From assembly GCA_025506515.1 (NCBI GenBank), contig CM046442.1:8616596-8680595 (forward strand): a stretch of 64,000 nt of DNA, given 5' to 3'. Shown here in pieces: positions 33,006 through 44,430 of this stretch. Positions within the stretch are counted from its first letter, which is position 1. Every line of letters starts with the position of its first letter. Origin of the DNA: Flaveria trinervia. Its lineage: Eukaryota > Streptophyta > Magnoliopsida > Asterales > Asteraceae. Under the pieces are notes generated by a model, which had not been told where the DNA came from, searched no databases, and saw only the letters and a program-made list of their open reading frames with translations. A program made the position numbers and the translations under genes.

Positions 33006-34550
33006 GATCATTCTCCACGGCTTTATCGTCGGAGGAGGAGTCACTTACCTCAAGTGCTCCCCTGATTGACTAGGCAACTCACATTGTGAACCAGATATTG
33101 TAGAGTCTTGCGATGGTGTGTTTAAGACATCATACATCATTTTGGTTGCTAACTCATCGTCAAAAGTGGAGAAAGGAATGTTAAAGGACTTGAAGAATCC
33201 ATCATAATCAAAAAAGAATGCGGGTCCTTTTCCAGCAGGAGGAATGGTGTATCTCTGAACGTCCACGTTACACCACACTTCTACTTGACCCGTTGAGTTG
33301 TTGTAAACTCTCTTATTTGGTATATTGTATCCTAGAAAGATTCCCTCTTCAGCCTTCTCACTAAACTTGCCTTCCTGAATTTTCTTCATCAACGGACATG
33401 GTGCTCCAAACGGTTCGAGGTACTCCAGATTAGGTTTATGTCATTGTAGAAACTCATAACACATTTTCCCATGTCGTTTAACCACCAAGACTCGATTCAA
33501 AGTGTAACATGCATTTGCCACTGCCTCGTTCCAGAATTGGATAGGCAGTTTCGAGTTTCCTAGCATCGTTTTGGCAATCTCTATCAAGCTTCTGTTCTTC
33601 CTTTTAGCAACCTCGTTCATCTGTGGAGTGTAGGCAGATGTGACCCGATGTACAATTCCCTTTTCTTTGCAGAATGCCTCCATCCATTGATTCTTGAACT
33701 CTGTTTTGTTGTCTGAGTGTACTGGTCTTACCTTCAGCTTGTAGAGTGACTCCAGTGTAGTTACTAACTCTTTGAATGACTCAAATATTTCTAATTTTTA
33801 TTTCAGAAACATCACCCAAGAGAATCTCGAGTAGTCATCTGTAACTACATAGCAGTACAAGTCATCGGCGATGCTCCTTGTACTAATTGGACCAAACAGA
33901 TCCATGTGAAGAAGCTCAAAAGGCAGTTCTATGGAATTGACTTTCTTTTCCTTATAAGACTTCTTCGTGTGTTTGCCTTTCTTACCGGTGACACAAAAAT
34001 CCAGGAGTTGGAAGTTTTGACGTTTACTCCTCGCACTAGATCATTCTAGATCAGGTGATTCATCTTCCATGGATTGATGTGCCCCATTCTCCTATTCCAG
34101 GAGATAGAATCCTTCTCAGTAGCTTTTGACAATAAGCACTGAACTTGATAATCCGTTGTGGAGGCCTTTGATAGATCCAAGTCGTAAAGGTCGATATATC
34201 CTAAGGCTGACATTAAGACTTGGTCCTCTCGGATCACATAGTCCTTTTTCAAGACATAGCCCTTCTTATTGTCGAATACTACCTTAAATCCTTTGTCATA
34301 TATTTGGGAAACAGAAAGCAAATTATTTTGAAGTTGTTGAACATAGTTTACCTTGTCAAACTTCACATTATGATTCCCCACTTCCCCTTGAGCTGTGATA
34401 TAACCTCCTTTGTTTCCAGCAAATGAAACATGACCTCCTTTTATTTGTTTGACCTTTGACAGGAGTGCCATTTTCTAGTCATGTGCCTGGATGCTCCACT
34501 ATCTACAATCTAAGTGTTTGTTTAAGCACTATAGCGAACACCCAACACAT
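33006..34550 (-). pseudogene. Element A pol, 5' part: protease, integrase, linker
   Basis: Right to left after the gag TAA. Protease VDSGASRHMT near 34480-34510 with flanking stops. Frame 34046-34471 with GGHVSFAGNKGGYITAQGE, YVQQLQNNLLSVSQIYDKGF and the zinc region WNRRMGHINPWKMNHLI. Integrase core with LLHMDLFGP-type text (33890-33930), frame 33441-33683 with AYTPQMNEVAKRKNRSLIE (catalytic Glu area) and FWNEAVANACYTLNRVL, and an in-frame TGA before HKPNLEYLEPFG. Frame 33045-33392 has the C-terminal GYNIPNKRVYNNSTGQVEVW and the serine-rich linker, cut by the B insertion. Several stops and frameshifts. Confidence 0.87.
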
Positions 34551-37380
34551 TCAATTGAAAACATTAGTTAAGGTTAGGGACCCAAGCCTTAACTGACTTG
34601 GGTGACCAGAGGCATCACCCATCATAAATTCTACCCATTGTCCATTAGAGGGTGAGGGAAGATCATTCGTCTTCTTGTTCTCATTACCAGACATTGAACT
34701 AGACATTTCATTCCATAAGCCAGTTTTGTGTAAGGCCTGTTTGTGATAAACACATGATTGGCTTATAGTTTGAACTTTATGTTCACTAACTCTTCTCAGT
34801 GGAGTCATTGAGCTCCTCTTAGAAGAACTGGGTTTAGGATCATGAAGTTCAACTTTCTTCCTAGGTGTCTTATAGTAAGGACAGTTAGACGCAATGTGTC
34901 CATACTTTCCATAGTTGTAGCAAGATCTACTTTCGACATGTTGGTATGGTTGTTTCTGTGGAGAAGTGTGTGACACTCGTGTGACTTTGACTTGGTTGAT
35001 TTTTAACACTTCTTATTTACATGTTTTATCTTGTTTAACAAAATTAATTGTTTGAACTTTCTTAACATCTTTACTCTTTTGTTTATTTGGACTTATACAT
35101 GACACACATGTTTGGTTAACTTGTTTGGTCTTTTTAGGTTCAGAAATAGACGTGTTTGAACCATACTTTACCTTAACCTTCTCAAATTTTTCATCCAGAT
35201 TAGCAATAGGCATTTTACCTTTTGATTTTGAAGTGGTCTCCTTTTGTTTAGTGCCAGATACAATAGTTTGACATGCGGAATCTGGATCACTTACAAGAGG
35301 AGTGGACACCGCATGATACTTGATTGGGTTTTATTTATTAGTTTGCTTTTGGCATTCAACAAGGTCTCAAGTGGTAGTGGAACCACTTTATAACCCAATC
35401 CCTTCCCATTGTTGCGTTCTCTCACTAAATGTTGGACAATGTGAGAAGAACTTGTCCAACTATGTAGTTTTTGTTTTAATGAATTTACTTCTACTTCTAA
35501 AACTGCTTTTTGTTTCTTAGTTTCTTGTAGGGAGTTTAGATAGAACTTAATGTCATTAGCTTGGTTAAAGGCCACAACTTCAGTTTCCCTAAGTTGTTTA
35601 TTTAACAGTTCTATTTTCTCTTTGTAACTGTGCTCATTTAATTTTAAAATGCGATTTGCTTCTGTGCACAGTTGCAAGTCCTTTACTAAGCTATCGTTAT
35701 GATCTAATAACCTTGAATAATCTATGCTTTCCCTAAATTTATTACAATCAGAACAAGCATGATTATTGAAAAGTTGGTTAGTGGAACTTACCTGAGAAAG
35801 TTCTATTGAATCAGCCATCATCGCAGAGTCTGACTTTTCTGGTGCAGGTGATTCTGTACATGTTGAACTTTGGCCTTCTTCAGGCAGGTGATTGATCACA
35901 TTTGCAGTTTCTTCATTATTTGACATCGTGAGTTCCATTGCAATATCACCTTCACTTGCTGAGTCGTCATCTAAATCCTCAACACTAGCAATGTTGGATT
36001 CTCCCGGAGACACAAAACAAAAGCTCCAATCTTGTCCTTCGTCATCCTGAGCAGTCAAGGCCTAAGGATCCTTGCTTGACAAAGTAGGGCTACTTGTGGG
36101 TTTATCCTGACGATTGAAAGATGAGAATGGATTCCTATTTTTGTCTTCTTGGGCTTCACACATTCACGTTTGAAGTGCCCCTTTTCCCCACAGTTAAAGC
36201 AGGTAACTTTGGTCTTGTCAAAACCAAAAGTTGTGTCCTTAGTGGCAATCAAGTTCTGTCCGGTCTTTTTGACAAACTTCTTAGCTCTCCGGACAGCACT
36301 TCCTAAGGCCCACATGATGTCCATTCTCTCCAGTTCTATCTTGTTTACCTGCTCGTAGTCCTCATCTACCACATGACAGTTCCCAGTTTTCCCAGCAACT
36401 AGTCCGTCATAGGAGTGAACGACAGCTACTAAGAGATCCATATGCTCCTTAGCTACCTCTACTGTCACATTCCCGAGATTCTCGGTCTTTAGTTTTGTAG
36501 CATTGGCTTCAGGTGCTCTGTATTGGGTACAAGACGACCCTGACGTGTCAGATCCTGAAGTAGCAGCTTGAGAAGGAGCAGCTGAACTCGACACAAATGC
36601 CATTTGAAGTGGTGCTCCAGACGTTTTGGCTTGTGTAGTTGAGTTGTATAGTGACGGATTTTGATCATATGAAGACTTTTGGGTCCTATACTTCATCCTC
36701 AACTCTTCCTCTCTTAGCTTTAGAATAAAATCGTTGATATCTAACTTCACCAACATATCATTCTGTCTGAGGTTGGATACAAAGGAAACCCACTTCTCAG
36801 GCAACCCATCTGCAAAGTTTGACACCTTGTCTTCCATAGATATTGTAACTCCATGAGTGTGCAGCTCACTCATCAAGTGGTAGAACCGATCGATTATCTC
36901 ATCCAAGCTCTCCTTACCTATTGACGAGAAGTTGTCGAACTCCTTCTTCAACGCTTTAGCCTTTAGAGCTTTTAATGACGCATTCCCGTCATACCGTTTT
37001 TCCAATGCATCCCATAGCTTCTTTGCTTGCTTGTTCTCAGCAAATTGATGGAAGATGTCCTTAGGAATTGACTGAGTTAGCAATGCATATACTTTCTTAT
37101 CAGCATTGTACTTTACCTTTTGGCCATCAGTCATGCCACCTAAGGTAAGTTTGACTCCATCAGCACCTACAGGCATGCTATACTCTATCTCTATCAATTC
37201 CCACAGATTGGGATCTACTCCATTTAAGTAGATCTCGAACCTTTGCTTCCATTGTGGGTAGTCATCTAACGTGATGAGTTTAGGGGGTTTATTATGGTTC
37301 CCCACTTCATTTTCCAGAAGCAAGAGATTTTGGATCCTTGAATCCCTCTATGCGGTGAATGCTGCATATTGATCCTCCAT
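34551..37380 (-). pseudogene. Element A gag
   Basis: The ATG at 37380 reads MEDQYAAFTA followed at once by a TAG (37348-37350) and then RDSRIQNLLLLENEVG. The frame 36055-37323 is the longest intact gag stretch in the window (422 residues): UBN2-type domain with YPQWKQRFEIYLNGVDPN, KKEFDNFSSIGKESLDEIIDRFY, LPEKWVSFVSNLRQN, and an intact CCHC knuckle CFNCGEKGHFKREC near 36180. A frameshift near 36130 leads to the frame 35291-36058 with the acidic linker and coiled coil (LCTEANRILKLNEHSYKEKI), another near 35300 to the frame 34551-35309 with one stop and knuckle 2 (CYNYGKYGHIASNC, one Cys lost). Ends ...LTN-TAA-type at 34551. Confidence 0.9.
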
Positions 37381-37862
37381 TACTATCGATTTGATCTTTA
37401 GAACAAACTTTTTTTCTTGTGCGACTGAAGGAATGTGATTGAACACTTCGTGCGATTGAACAATGCGGATGGCCTTGACGTGCGAATGAGCAAGTGCGGA
37501 TAGCTCAATCGTTCTCATGAGCAGGTGCGGATGAACAATGCGAATAGGCAGTTCAGTCATACGAAGGGACGAGACGCCTGAGTTCAATCGTGCGTATGAG
37601 GGATGCGGATGGATTCAATCATGCGATTGACTCAATCGTGCGACTGAAGCTGCTGAATTTTTGGGAATTCAAAGGTTTAAGGTATTTTGACACAAAAACA
37701 CGAATTTCTCGCGAACCCTAATTGCCGTATGCTAGAAAACGTTAACTTTTTGACCTGAAGAAGTCTAAGACACTGTTTGACACAAAAATATTGTGTGTTT
37801 GAGTGAAAAACACGATTTTTATATCAATATCTATTGAATCACATGTAAATCAAGAGCCAAAG
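37381..37862 (-). other. Element A untranslated leader
   Basis: No gene. The part next to gag (37410-37660) consists of quasi-palindromic words such as TCATGCGATTGACTCAATCG and GTGCGACTGAA. Confidence 0.85.
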
Positions 37863-37874
37863 CTCTGATACCAC
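37863..37874 (-). promoter_or_regulatory. Primer-binding site of A (initiator tRNA-Met)
   Basis: TGGTATCAGAGC in element orientation, two bases from the 5' LTR. Confidence 0.92.
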
Positions 37875-37876
37875 TT

Positions 37877-38630
37877 GTTAGGACTGTGTATGGTACAAAG
37901 TACTAACTGATTTACGTGTATACCAACTCAAATAGTGCGGAATCCTATTTGATTGGTGATCCTATTTGATTGGTGATCCAATCAGTGAGAACACGAGTAA
38001 AATCAATCCAAGAATGAAACTAAACGTTAAGAACTATAGTAGGACGATTTACTACGATCTATGAACTTGGAACAGGTGTTCTTGAGTCTCTGGACGGCTA
38101 GGGTATGATTTAGTACATAGGTATTTGAATTGTTATGTTTTCCCATGAATTAAGTGGTATTTATAGGTTAGGATTACTCATTCGTGCGACTGAGCCATTT
38201 GCATGGTTCAGTCGTGCGTTTGAAGCATGCGGTTGATCCATCCGCACGATTGAAGATTCAGTCGTGCGACTGAGTCAATCTCATGTTACATTCGTGTGAC
38301 TGATCCAGTCTCCTGGTTCAGTCGTGCGACTGGATCATTAGCATGAAGTCTTCATGCGTGTGGTCCATTAGCATGGTCCATTCGCATGAGAACTTCACAC
38401 GATTAAGTTTAAGCACGTTTCTCAATCATTATTGACTAAAAACTATGTAAACAATCACAAACCTATATAGTTAGTTCAATATGTGTTAACACACAAAAAT
38501 CAATGAAATATTAAACATTATAAGCATCACAAACACAATATATTTCACTCATACCCATTCTGTTATATATATGTAAGACATGAAAGACATTTTACATTAA
38601 GCTCACAAACTAGGTACATATGTATCTACA
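37877..38630 (-). repeat. Element A 5' LTR
   Basis: 754 bp with intact TGTAGATACA and CCTAACA ends. Longer than the 3' LTR because of a 17-bp tandem duplication (37944-37960 and 37961-37977). Quasi-palindromes at 38190-38340. Confidence 0.94.
38159..38165 (-). promoter_or_regulatory. TATA box of A 5' LTR
   Basis: TATAAAT in the context AACCTATAAATACC in element orientation. It lies downstream of the palindrome cluster, as in B. Confidence 0.7.
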
Positions 38631-38635
38631 CCATT
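38631..38635. repeat. Right target-site duplication of copia A (CCATT)
   Basis: Perfect partner of 10376-10380. Confidence 0.93.
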
Positions 38636-39055
38636 ACCATCAAAAGTAGGGGGCTTACACCTTTGAAATGCCCTGTAGTTAAAGCCTCGTGCCGCCTCCA
38701 GCACATGCTCTTCTTCTTCCACCTCTTCATCATTGGAGAGAACCGTTTCAGGCTCCGATTGCTCCTTTCCTCCCAAGGACCTATTTCTCTCCTTTCTTTC
38801 TCCTTCCCTTACAACCTTTATTACTTCACTCACCACAAACGGTAAGATCATCTGCATGACCTCATGAACTTCTTCCACAACAGCCTCCTTTACTAACGCT
38901 CTCAAATTGGCGCTCTCATCACCGCCCTCCGGATGAGGGGTCTCGGGTTCTTCATGAACCACCTTTTCAAAGCCCACGCACACCACAACCACCACCCCTC
39001 GAAGCTTTAGATGATCTACCACCGGCCATCCTCTAACACACACTGAAAGATTCAA
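38636..39055 (-). pseudogene. G gag, N-terminal part
   Basis: The frame from 39055 leftwards contains an acidic/basic N-terminal region, an ALVKEAVVEEVHEVMQ helix, a charged EREGERKERN stretch, EVEEEEHVLEA and then YRAFQRCKPPTFDGNG, the typical entry to the gypsy capsid domain. The frame stops being gag at 38630, where the copia A LTR begins. The gene continues at 10375. The true start codon is uncertain because the text before 39000 is compositionally biased. Confidence 0.78.
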
Positions 39056-39367
39056 ACACCAACACAGTCATTCAAGGGAACAACTTAGTTTATGTCAAGT
39101 ATAGTAAGTCCCTAATTATAGTGGCCAGTTGTGATTAGCCACTTACTTTACTCTTCATATCCCAAGCATTACCTAACTTGACCACATTAGTATAAAAATC
39201 TACAAACAACACATAATCCACATAACATGCGCACGTAATACCGGTTAACATTATGAAAATACCTGATGGCACGCAGCTACTCAGACTGGCATCCCTTCCC
39301 TTTCCGTCTCATTTTCAGTTTAAGTTAAGGTTTGTTTTGAAAATTTACCCATTTCACTAAAACTTTG
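39056..39367 (-). other. G leader between PBS and gag
   Basis: About 310 bp of AT-rich sequence. I see no gene or repeat in it. Confidence 0.7.
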
Positions 39368-39380
39368 GCTCTGATACCAA
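39368..39380 (-). promoter_or_regulatory. Primer-binding site of G (initiator tRNA-Met)
   Basis: TTGGTATCAGAGC in element orientation, two bases after the LTR end. The same tRNA primer as the copia elements, but a different element. Confidence 0.9.
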
Positions 39381-40584
39381 CTTGTAAGGCCCCATTCCCG
39401 AGACACTTACAGCTGGCCAATCATCGCACATAAAACATATAATTACATTAACATGAAATAAAGGTTGCAGCGGAAACATTAAAAACAACATTTTTATTAA
39501 AATGCTTTTGCAAAATAATACGACATTCATTACACAATATCATTTGTTTGCATTACAATGCAAAAACATTAAACAAAAGAATGCCATCCAAAAGAGCCAA
39601 GTAGCCGCCCCGTGCCATCCTCAGCAATTTTAACTGCCAACTGGAAAAATGCATAAAAAGTCAACATTGCTGAATGAGTTCTAGTTTTAAGAAAAAAACA
39701 TACTTTACTTTCATTAAAACCGTTCTTTACTTTTGTATGTGGTCACACATCATACGTACACATAGATAATATCATTATTATCTTCATCATTTATTCGTTA
39801 ACTTTCATTCATACGTTCATCTTTACTACTTTACATTCCATACAAAACCATAAACTTTACCCCATCGTCATGCGTAAAGCGGGTACAGGGCAGAGGTTTA
39901 TCATAGACCCCCCGTCATGGTGCTCAGCAGCCTGACAACAGTACCTAGGGTAAATTCAGGTGTACCATTGTCATGTGCTATACCCCACCGTCATGCATAA
40001 AGTGGGTATTAGGCCGAGGTCTATCATAGACCCCCCGTCATGGCGCTCAGCAGCCTGAGCACAACACCTAGGGTAAGCGACAAAGGTTCTATACAAATGG
40101 TCGGTCATAAAGATGGACCCCGGTGTACATCCTTCTGGGGTAGCTAACCCGCACACCGTTGAAGTAACACCCTTCATTGGGCGTGTTTCCACATACAAGG
40201 CTTGCAAGACTTACTTTACTTTCCTTCGTTCATTAATGCATGCATTCTTTCATTATGTTCCTCTTTTCATTATCTTCCAATTTACATTACATAGTACTTT
40301 CATTTCATTCATTAACATTCAACGTAAAGCCACGGGAAAATGCTCATACATAATAAGGAACATCAACATAAACATATAACATCACCATATAGGGCATCAT
40401 CATACATAGATAACATACATCATACATACCATCATGCATAACATCATACATAACATCATCATCATCATACATGCCCATCACATCATCTATGACCTCAAAG
40501 CTCAACTTACTATGCCCCCGGGAACCTCCCAAGTCAAAGCCTACATAACACTTTTCCCCCAGAAATTAGAAAATAATCTAAGTC

Positions 40585-40783
40585 TTTATCCGCATTTCTT
40601 ATTGTTCATTCGCATTTCATATTGTTCATCCGCATTTCTTATTGTTCATCCGCATTTTATATTGTTCATTTGTATTTCATATTGTTCATCCGCATTTCTT
40701 ATTGTTCATCCGCATTTCATATTGTTCATCCGCATTTCATATTGTTCATCGCATTTCATATTGTTCATCCGCATTGCTTATTG
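40585..40783. repeat. 20-bp tandem array in G 5' LTR, 10 units
   Basis: Same unit as 5072-5251. Ten units, one of 19 bp. Confidence 0.93.
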
Positions 40784-40812
40784 TTCCTCCACATTTCTTC
40801 TGGTCGCACAAC

Positions 40813-41022
40813 TTTCATCCGCATTTCCTCCAGTCTCATAACTATCATCCGCATTTCCTCCAGTCGCATAACATTCATCTGCATTTCCTCCAGTCGCATA
40901 ACTATCATCCTCATTTCCTCCAGTCGCATAACTTTCATCCGCATTTCCTCCGGTCGTATAACTTTCATCCGCATTTCCTCTGGTCGCATAACTTTCATCC
41001 GCATTTCCTCCAGTCGCATAAC
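40813..41022. repeat. 30-bp tandem array in G 5' LTR, 7 units
   Basis: Same unit as 5281-5580, seven exact-length units instead of ten. Confidence 0.93.
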
Positions 41023-41589
41023 TTTCATCCGCATTAGTATGTGGTTTATCCACATGAGGAACAATTAGGGAGTTATTTATGGTTGGGCGTATGAGCTACT
41101 GTTTGGGCGCATGAGCAGCCTAAGACACACTTAACATCATAATTCGGTCTCCAAACACCATCTATCATGTTCTAAGCTTAAATCATACATTCTAAGCCTT
41201 ACGAAGACAATCAAAATATCATTAAACACATACACATATACGGGTATGAAACCCAACTTTTATAAAAAGTTCATTGATGCATTTCCATCCCCAAAACAAT
41301 TAAAAACAAGTAAAAAGAGGGGTTCTAGAATTCACCTTTGCAGCCTCTTCGGGTAAGACTTCCTTCAAACCCGTTTGCTACAAGTTCTCACCTAGAAACC
41401 CCCAAAACACACACCCGAACACACACAAACACACATAAGCATACAACTGAGGATAAAAGCAGTTAAGAACACCATAAACACACAAATTCTTACCTTGAAT
41501 TCACACTATTCTTTCTGTTCTTCTTCACCCCGAGAGTTTCTGCTCTCCTTTACTTTCTCTCTCTAGAAATATCCGACTGAAAAGATATA

Positions 41590-43203
41590 TTGTTAAAGAA
41601 TCACATGACCAAATATATATTAACGCCGAATTCTATAATAACTTTGGTAGTTATCACAAATAGTTTCAGAAAAAACATGTGTGTGAATGATTTATCACAT
41701 TAAAACAACATTGTTTTGTTTAGGGAAAACCAAACCATATGGTAAGAAATTACATTCATTAACACAAATCAATAAGTAAACAATAGTTTCATATTTCTAT
41801 TTCTCATAATAGAATTTTTTATAAATGCTAAATTTAAAAAAAATTGACTCAAAACAAATCTTTTGTTAAAAAGCAAAGTTTCAAACTAATGAAAAACATG
41901 AGAAAGATCAATGTTGTTGATAAACTCCAAAATGTTGTTGATAAAACACAAAATATTGATGAAAGCAAGATCAAGTTTGTGATTAATAATCTCCACTCAA
42001 GAAAAAAAGAGAAAAGATCGATAAAACCAATGCAAGAATGGAAAGTCAAAATAAACATAAAAGTCTCTAATTCCATTGATGATAGTATTTGTGATGATAA
42101 ATGAGATATGATTCTAAAATTAGTTACATACTTGGATGAAAACAATGTTCTCTAGTTTACTTTGGCTTTGGTTCCTAAAACCGATTAAATTCATCAACTT
42201 ATGCGGGAACAACCACGATGTACTATTGCCAGCTTACGACACGTTGATAGTCGTTATTTAAGGTATACGACATGTAACATATCATTGTTACATAATGTTT
42301 AACCTTGCTATGGTCGTTATGTTATCTTCACCGGATATAAAGGAGGTAAATGAGCAATAAAGGTACTCAAACTTGTTGGTTTAGTAAGCGCTTTTTGTTT
42401 AGGTCGACGATCTTATTGTCTGTTTGTTACTATTGATTTTGCTAGATTCATATGGGTTTCCTTTTAGCAACTAAGGATAAAACAACTTATTTGTTAATCA
42501 AGTTCATGTCTTTTGTGTAAAATCAAACTGAAAAGAAGATAAAGTGTATCCAAAGTGAAAATGGAACAAAATTTTGCAATCATGTTTTAAATGATTTGTG
42601 TGATTCAGTGCAACAGTAGTGCCATAACAAAATGGAGCAAACAAAACTTTAATTAAAGCTTCTTGAACAATGCTTTCTATAGCCAAACTTCTATTATTCT
42701 TTTGGGTAGAAGCAGTAAACACTGCATGCTATTTTTAGAATCATGTGTTAATCAACAAGCAACAATAAATGACTTCTCATGAAATATTTTTCAAACATAA
42801 ACCTGAAGTTAGTATTTTAAATCCACTGGTTGTTGTTGTATATTGTTACATACATCCGATTCCAAATCAAAATTTGAGGAAAAGACAAAGGATCGTTATT
42901 TTGTTCGCTACTCAACCAATAAAGTAGTTTATTGGGTTTATAATAAAATTTCAAAACAAATAATTAAGTCATTTAATATTAATTGGTATAAACAAATAAA
43001 ACAGATGTAGGATCAACTACTGCTTGGGTCTATGATTATGAATCAATGTTTAGTAATTTTAATTTATGTTTCTACAGTTATCAAACCTTTGACCTCAACA
43101 TTGAATGATGTTTTATCTGATGAAGCCATTAATTTTCCTATTTAAGATCATTGAACTTCATCCACCCCAATTTATTCAACTACTATTTAGAAGTTCCACA
43201 CTC
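41590..43203 (+). mobile_element. Decayed Ty1/copia remnant R2
   Basis: Plus-strand copia remnant between the truncated G LTR and the D LTR. Its left end TGTTAAAG at 41590 may or may not be an element end. Recognisable protein text begins in the gag/pol area: a Lys-rich frame 41844-42104, then integrase. It is not the continuation of R1, which lies on the other strand. AT-rich and heavily mutated, so probably old. Confidence 0.7.
42420..43130 (+). pseudogene. R2 integrase remnant
   Basis: Copia integrase pieces in shifting frames: DFARFIWVSFLATKDKTTYL (after the first catalytic Asp), CIQSENGTKFCNHVLNDLC at about 42550-42600, where the catalytic Asp of SDNGTEF is Glu, then VLINKQQ and SHEIFFKHKPEVS (after the catalytic Glu), and a GYSTNKVY-like C-terminal region. 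Many stops. No product expected. Confidence 0.7.
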
Positions 43204-43935
43204 CGTAGATACATGTGTACCTAGTTTAGGAGCTTAATGTAAAATGTCTTTCATGTCTTACATATATGTAATTGAATGGGTATGAATGAAGTGCAATGTG
43301 TGGTTGATGCATATAATGTTTAATATTTCATTGTTTGTAATAACGCATATTGAACTAACTATATAGGTTTGTGGTTGTTTACATAATTCTTAGTCAATAA
43401 TGATTGAGAAACATGTTCAAACTTAATCGTGTGAAGTTCTCATGCCAATGGGCCATGCTAATGGTCCATATGCATGAATACTTCATGCTAGTGGACCAGC
43501 CACACAACTGAACCAGGAAACTAGATCAGTCGCACGATTGAGACATAAGATTGACTCAGTCGCATGACTGGACCTTCAGTCGTGCGGATGGATCAACCAC
43601 ATGCTTCAGTCGCACGACTGAACCATTAGCATGGTTCAGTCGAACAAATGGAAAACCCTAACCTATAAACACAACCTAATTCGTGGAAAAACATAACAAT
43701 TCGAATACCTATGCACATAATTGTACCCTACCCGTCCAGAGACTCAAGAAAACCTCTTCCAACATCATAGAACACAGTTGATCGTGTTCTAATTAGTCAT
43801 AACGTTTCATTAATTGTTAGATTGACCTTAACCGTGTTCTCCCTCATTAGATTGCCAATCAAATAGGATTCCGCACTATTTAAGTTGGTATACGTGCAGA
43901 ATCAGTTAGTACTCCATACGTACACGTTCCTAACA
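43204..43935 (+). repeat. Element D 5' LTR
   Basis: About 732 bp, begins CGTAGATACATGTG (family start TGTAGATACATATG, first base mutated) and ends CGTTCCTAACA. Quasi-palindromes at 43490-43650. Start placed by homology, since the 3' LTR is outside the window. Confidence 0.88.
43674..43680 (+). promoter_or_regulatory. TATA box of D 5' LTR
   Basis: TATAAAC in CCTAACCTATAAACACAACC, at the same place as the TATA boxes of A, B and C. Confidence 0.65.
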
Positions 43936-43937
43936 AG

Positions 43938-43949
43938 TGGTATCAGAGC
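43938..43949 (+). promoter_or_regulatory. Primer-binding site of D (initiator tRNA-Met)
   Basis: TGGTATCAGAGC two bases after the LTR. Confidence 0.92.
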
Positions 43950-44430
43950 TTTGGCTCTTGATTTTGCATGTGATTCAATCGTTTTCGGTGTAAATCTCAC
44001 GTTTTTCATTCAAAAACACCATCTTTTTTAGTAAAACAGTGTTTTCAGTGTCTTTAGATCAAAAAATTCACGTTTTTCAGCTTACGGCAGATTAGGGTTT
44101 GTGGAAAATCGTATTTTGGTGTCAAAGTACCAAAAATCTTCGAATTTTCAAATCCCGCAGCCTTAGTCGTACAATTGGCTCAATCGCATAACTGAACTCA
44201 ATCGCACCTCCCATATGCACGATTGAACTCAGTCGCCCATCCATTCGTACAACTGAACACCCCATTCGCATTGTTCATCCGCACTTGCTCAATCGCACGA
44301 TTGACTCATCCGCATTGGTTCAATCGCACGATTGATCTATCCGCATTAGTCCATCCGCACGATTGACCCAATCACATCTCTCATTCGCACCAGTGAAACA
44401 ATTTTGTTCTAACTCTCTATGTATAAAGAA
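43950..44430 (+). other. Element D untranslated leader
   Basis: No gene. 44160-44400 is a dense run of quasi-palindromic words such as CAATCGCACGATTGA. Confidence 0.85.

Larger units (their letters stand above)
10381..38630 (-). mobile_element. Copia (Sirevirus-like) element A, containing element B
   Basis: Minus-strand element bounded by LTRs 10381-11118 and 37877-38630 and by the 5-bp duplication CCATT. Removing B (18845-33000) and its duplication leaves about 14.1 kb. Order in element orientation: LTR, PBS, leader, gag, pol (split by B), spacer, ORF3, polypurine tract, LTR. Its LTRs differ by roughly 50 substitutions in about 738 bp by hand count, plus a 17-bp tandem duplication in the 5' LTR. 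Lineage is assigned to SIRE/Maximus from the long two-knuckle gag with coiled coil, the tRNA-Met PBS, the AAGGGGGAG polypurine tract and the third ORF. All ORFs are broken. Confidence 0.93.
3872..41586 (-). mobile_element. Ty3/gypsy chromovirus G (Tekay/Del-like), split by nested copia A
   Basis: Minus-strand element. Right to left: truncated 5' LTR, tRNA-Met PBS, gag, then 28 kb of inserted copia A (with B inside), the rest of gag, protease, reverse transcriptase, RNase H, integrase with chromodomain-like tail, polypurine tract, 3' LTR. Without the nested DNA about 9.5 kb remain. The LTR starts TGTAACACCC and is about 2.4 kb long. Integrase ends in a segment of the type VPLVRVQWKHR...TWETEEDM, which is characteristic of chromodomain elements of the Tekay/Del clade. 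The clade is judged from memory. A possible left target duplication TCTAT (3867-3871) cannot be tested because the right end is missing. Confidence 0.88.
39383..41586 (-). repeat. G 5' LTR, truncated
   Basis: Homologous to 3872-6120. Its 3' end (element orientation) GGCCTTACA next to the PBS is intact. The other end stops at GAAAAGAT (41586), where the sister LTR continues for about 170 bp to TGTAACACCC. The missing end would carry the start of the LTR. Confidence 0.9.

Noticed and set aside
41844..42104. Lys-rich 86-residue frame as a host gene exon
   Set aside because: It lies just upstream of copia integrase text on the same strand, in AT-rich decayed DNA, and is best read as part of remnant R2.
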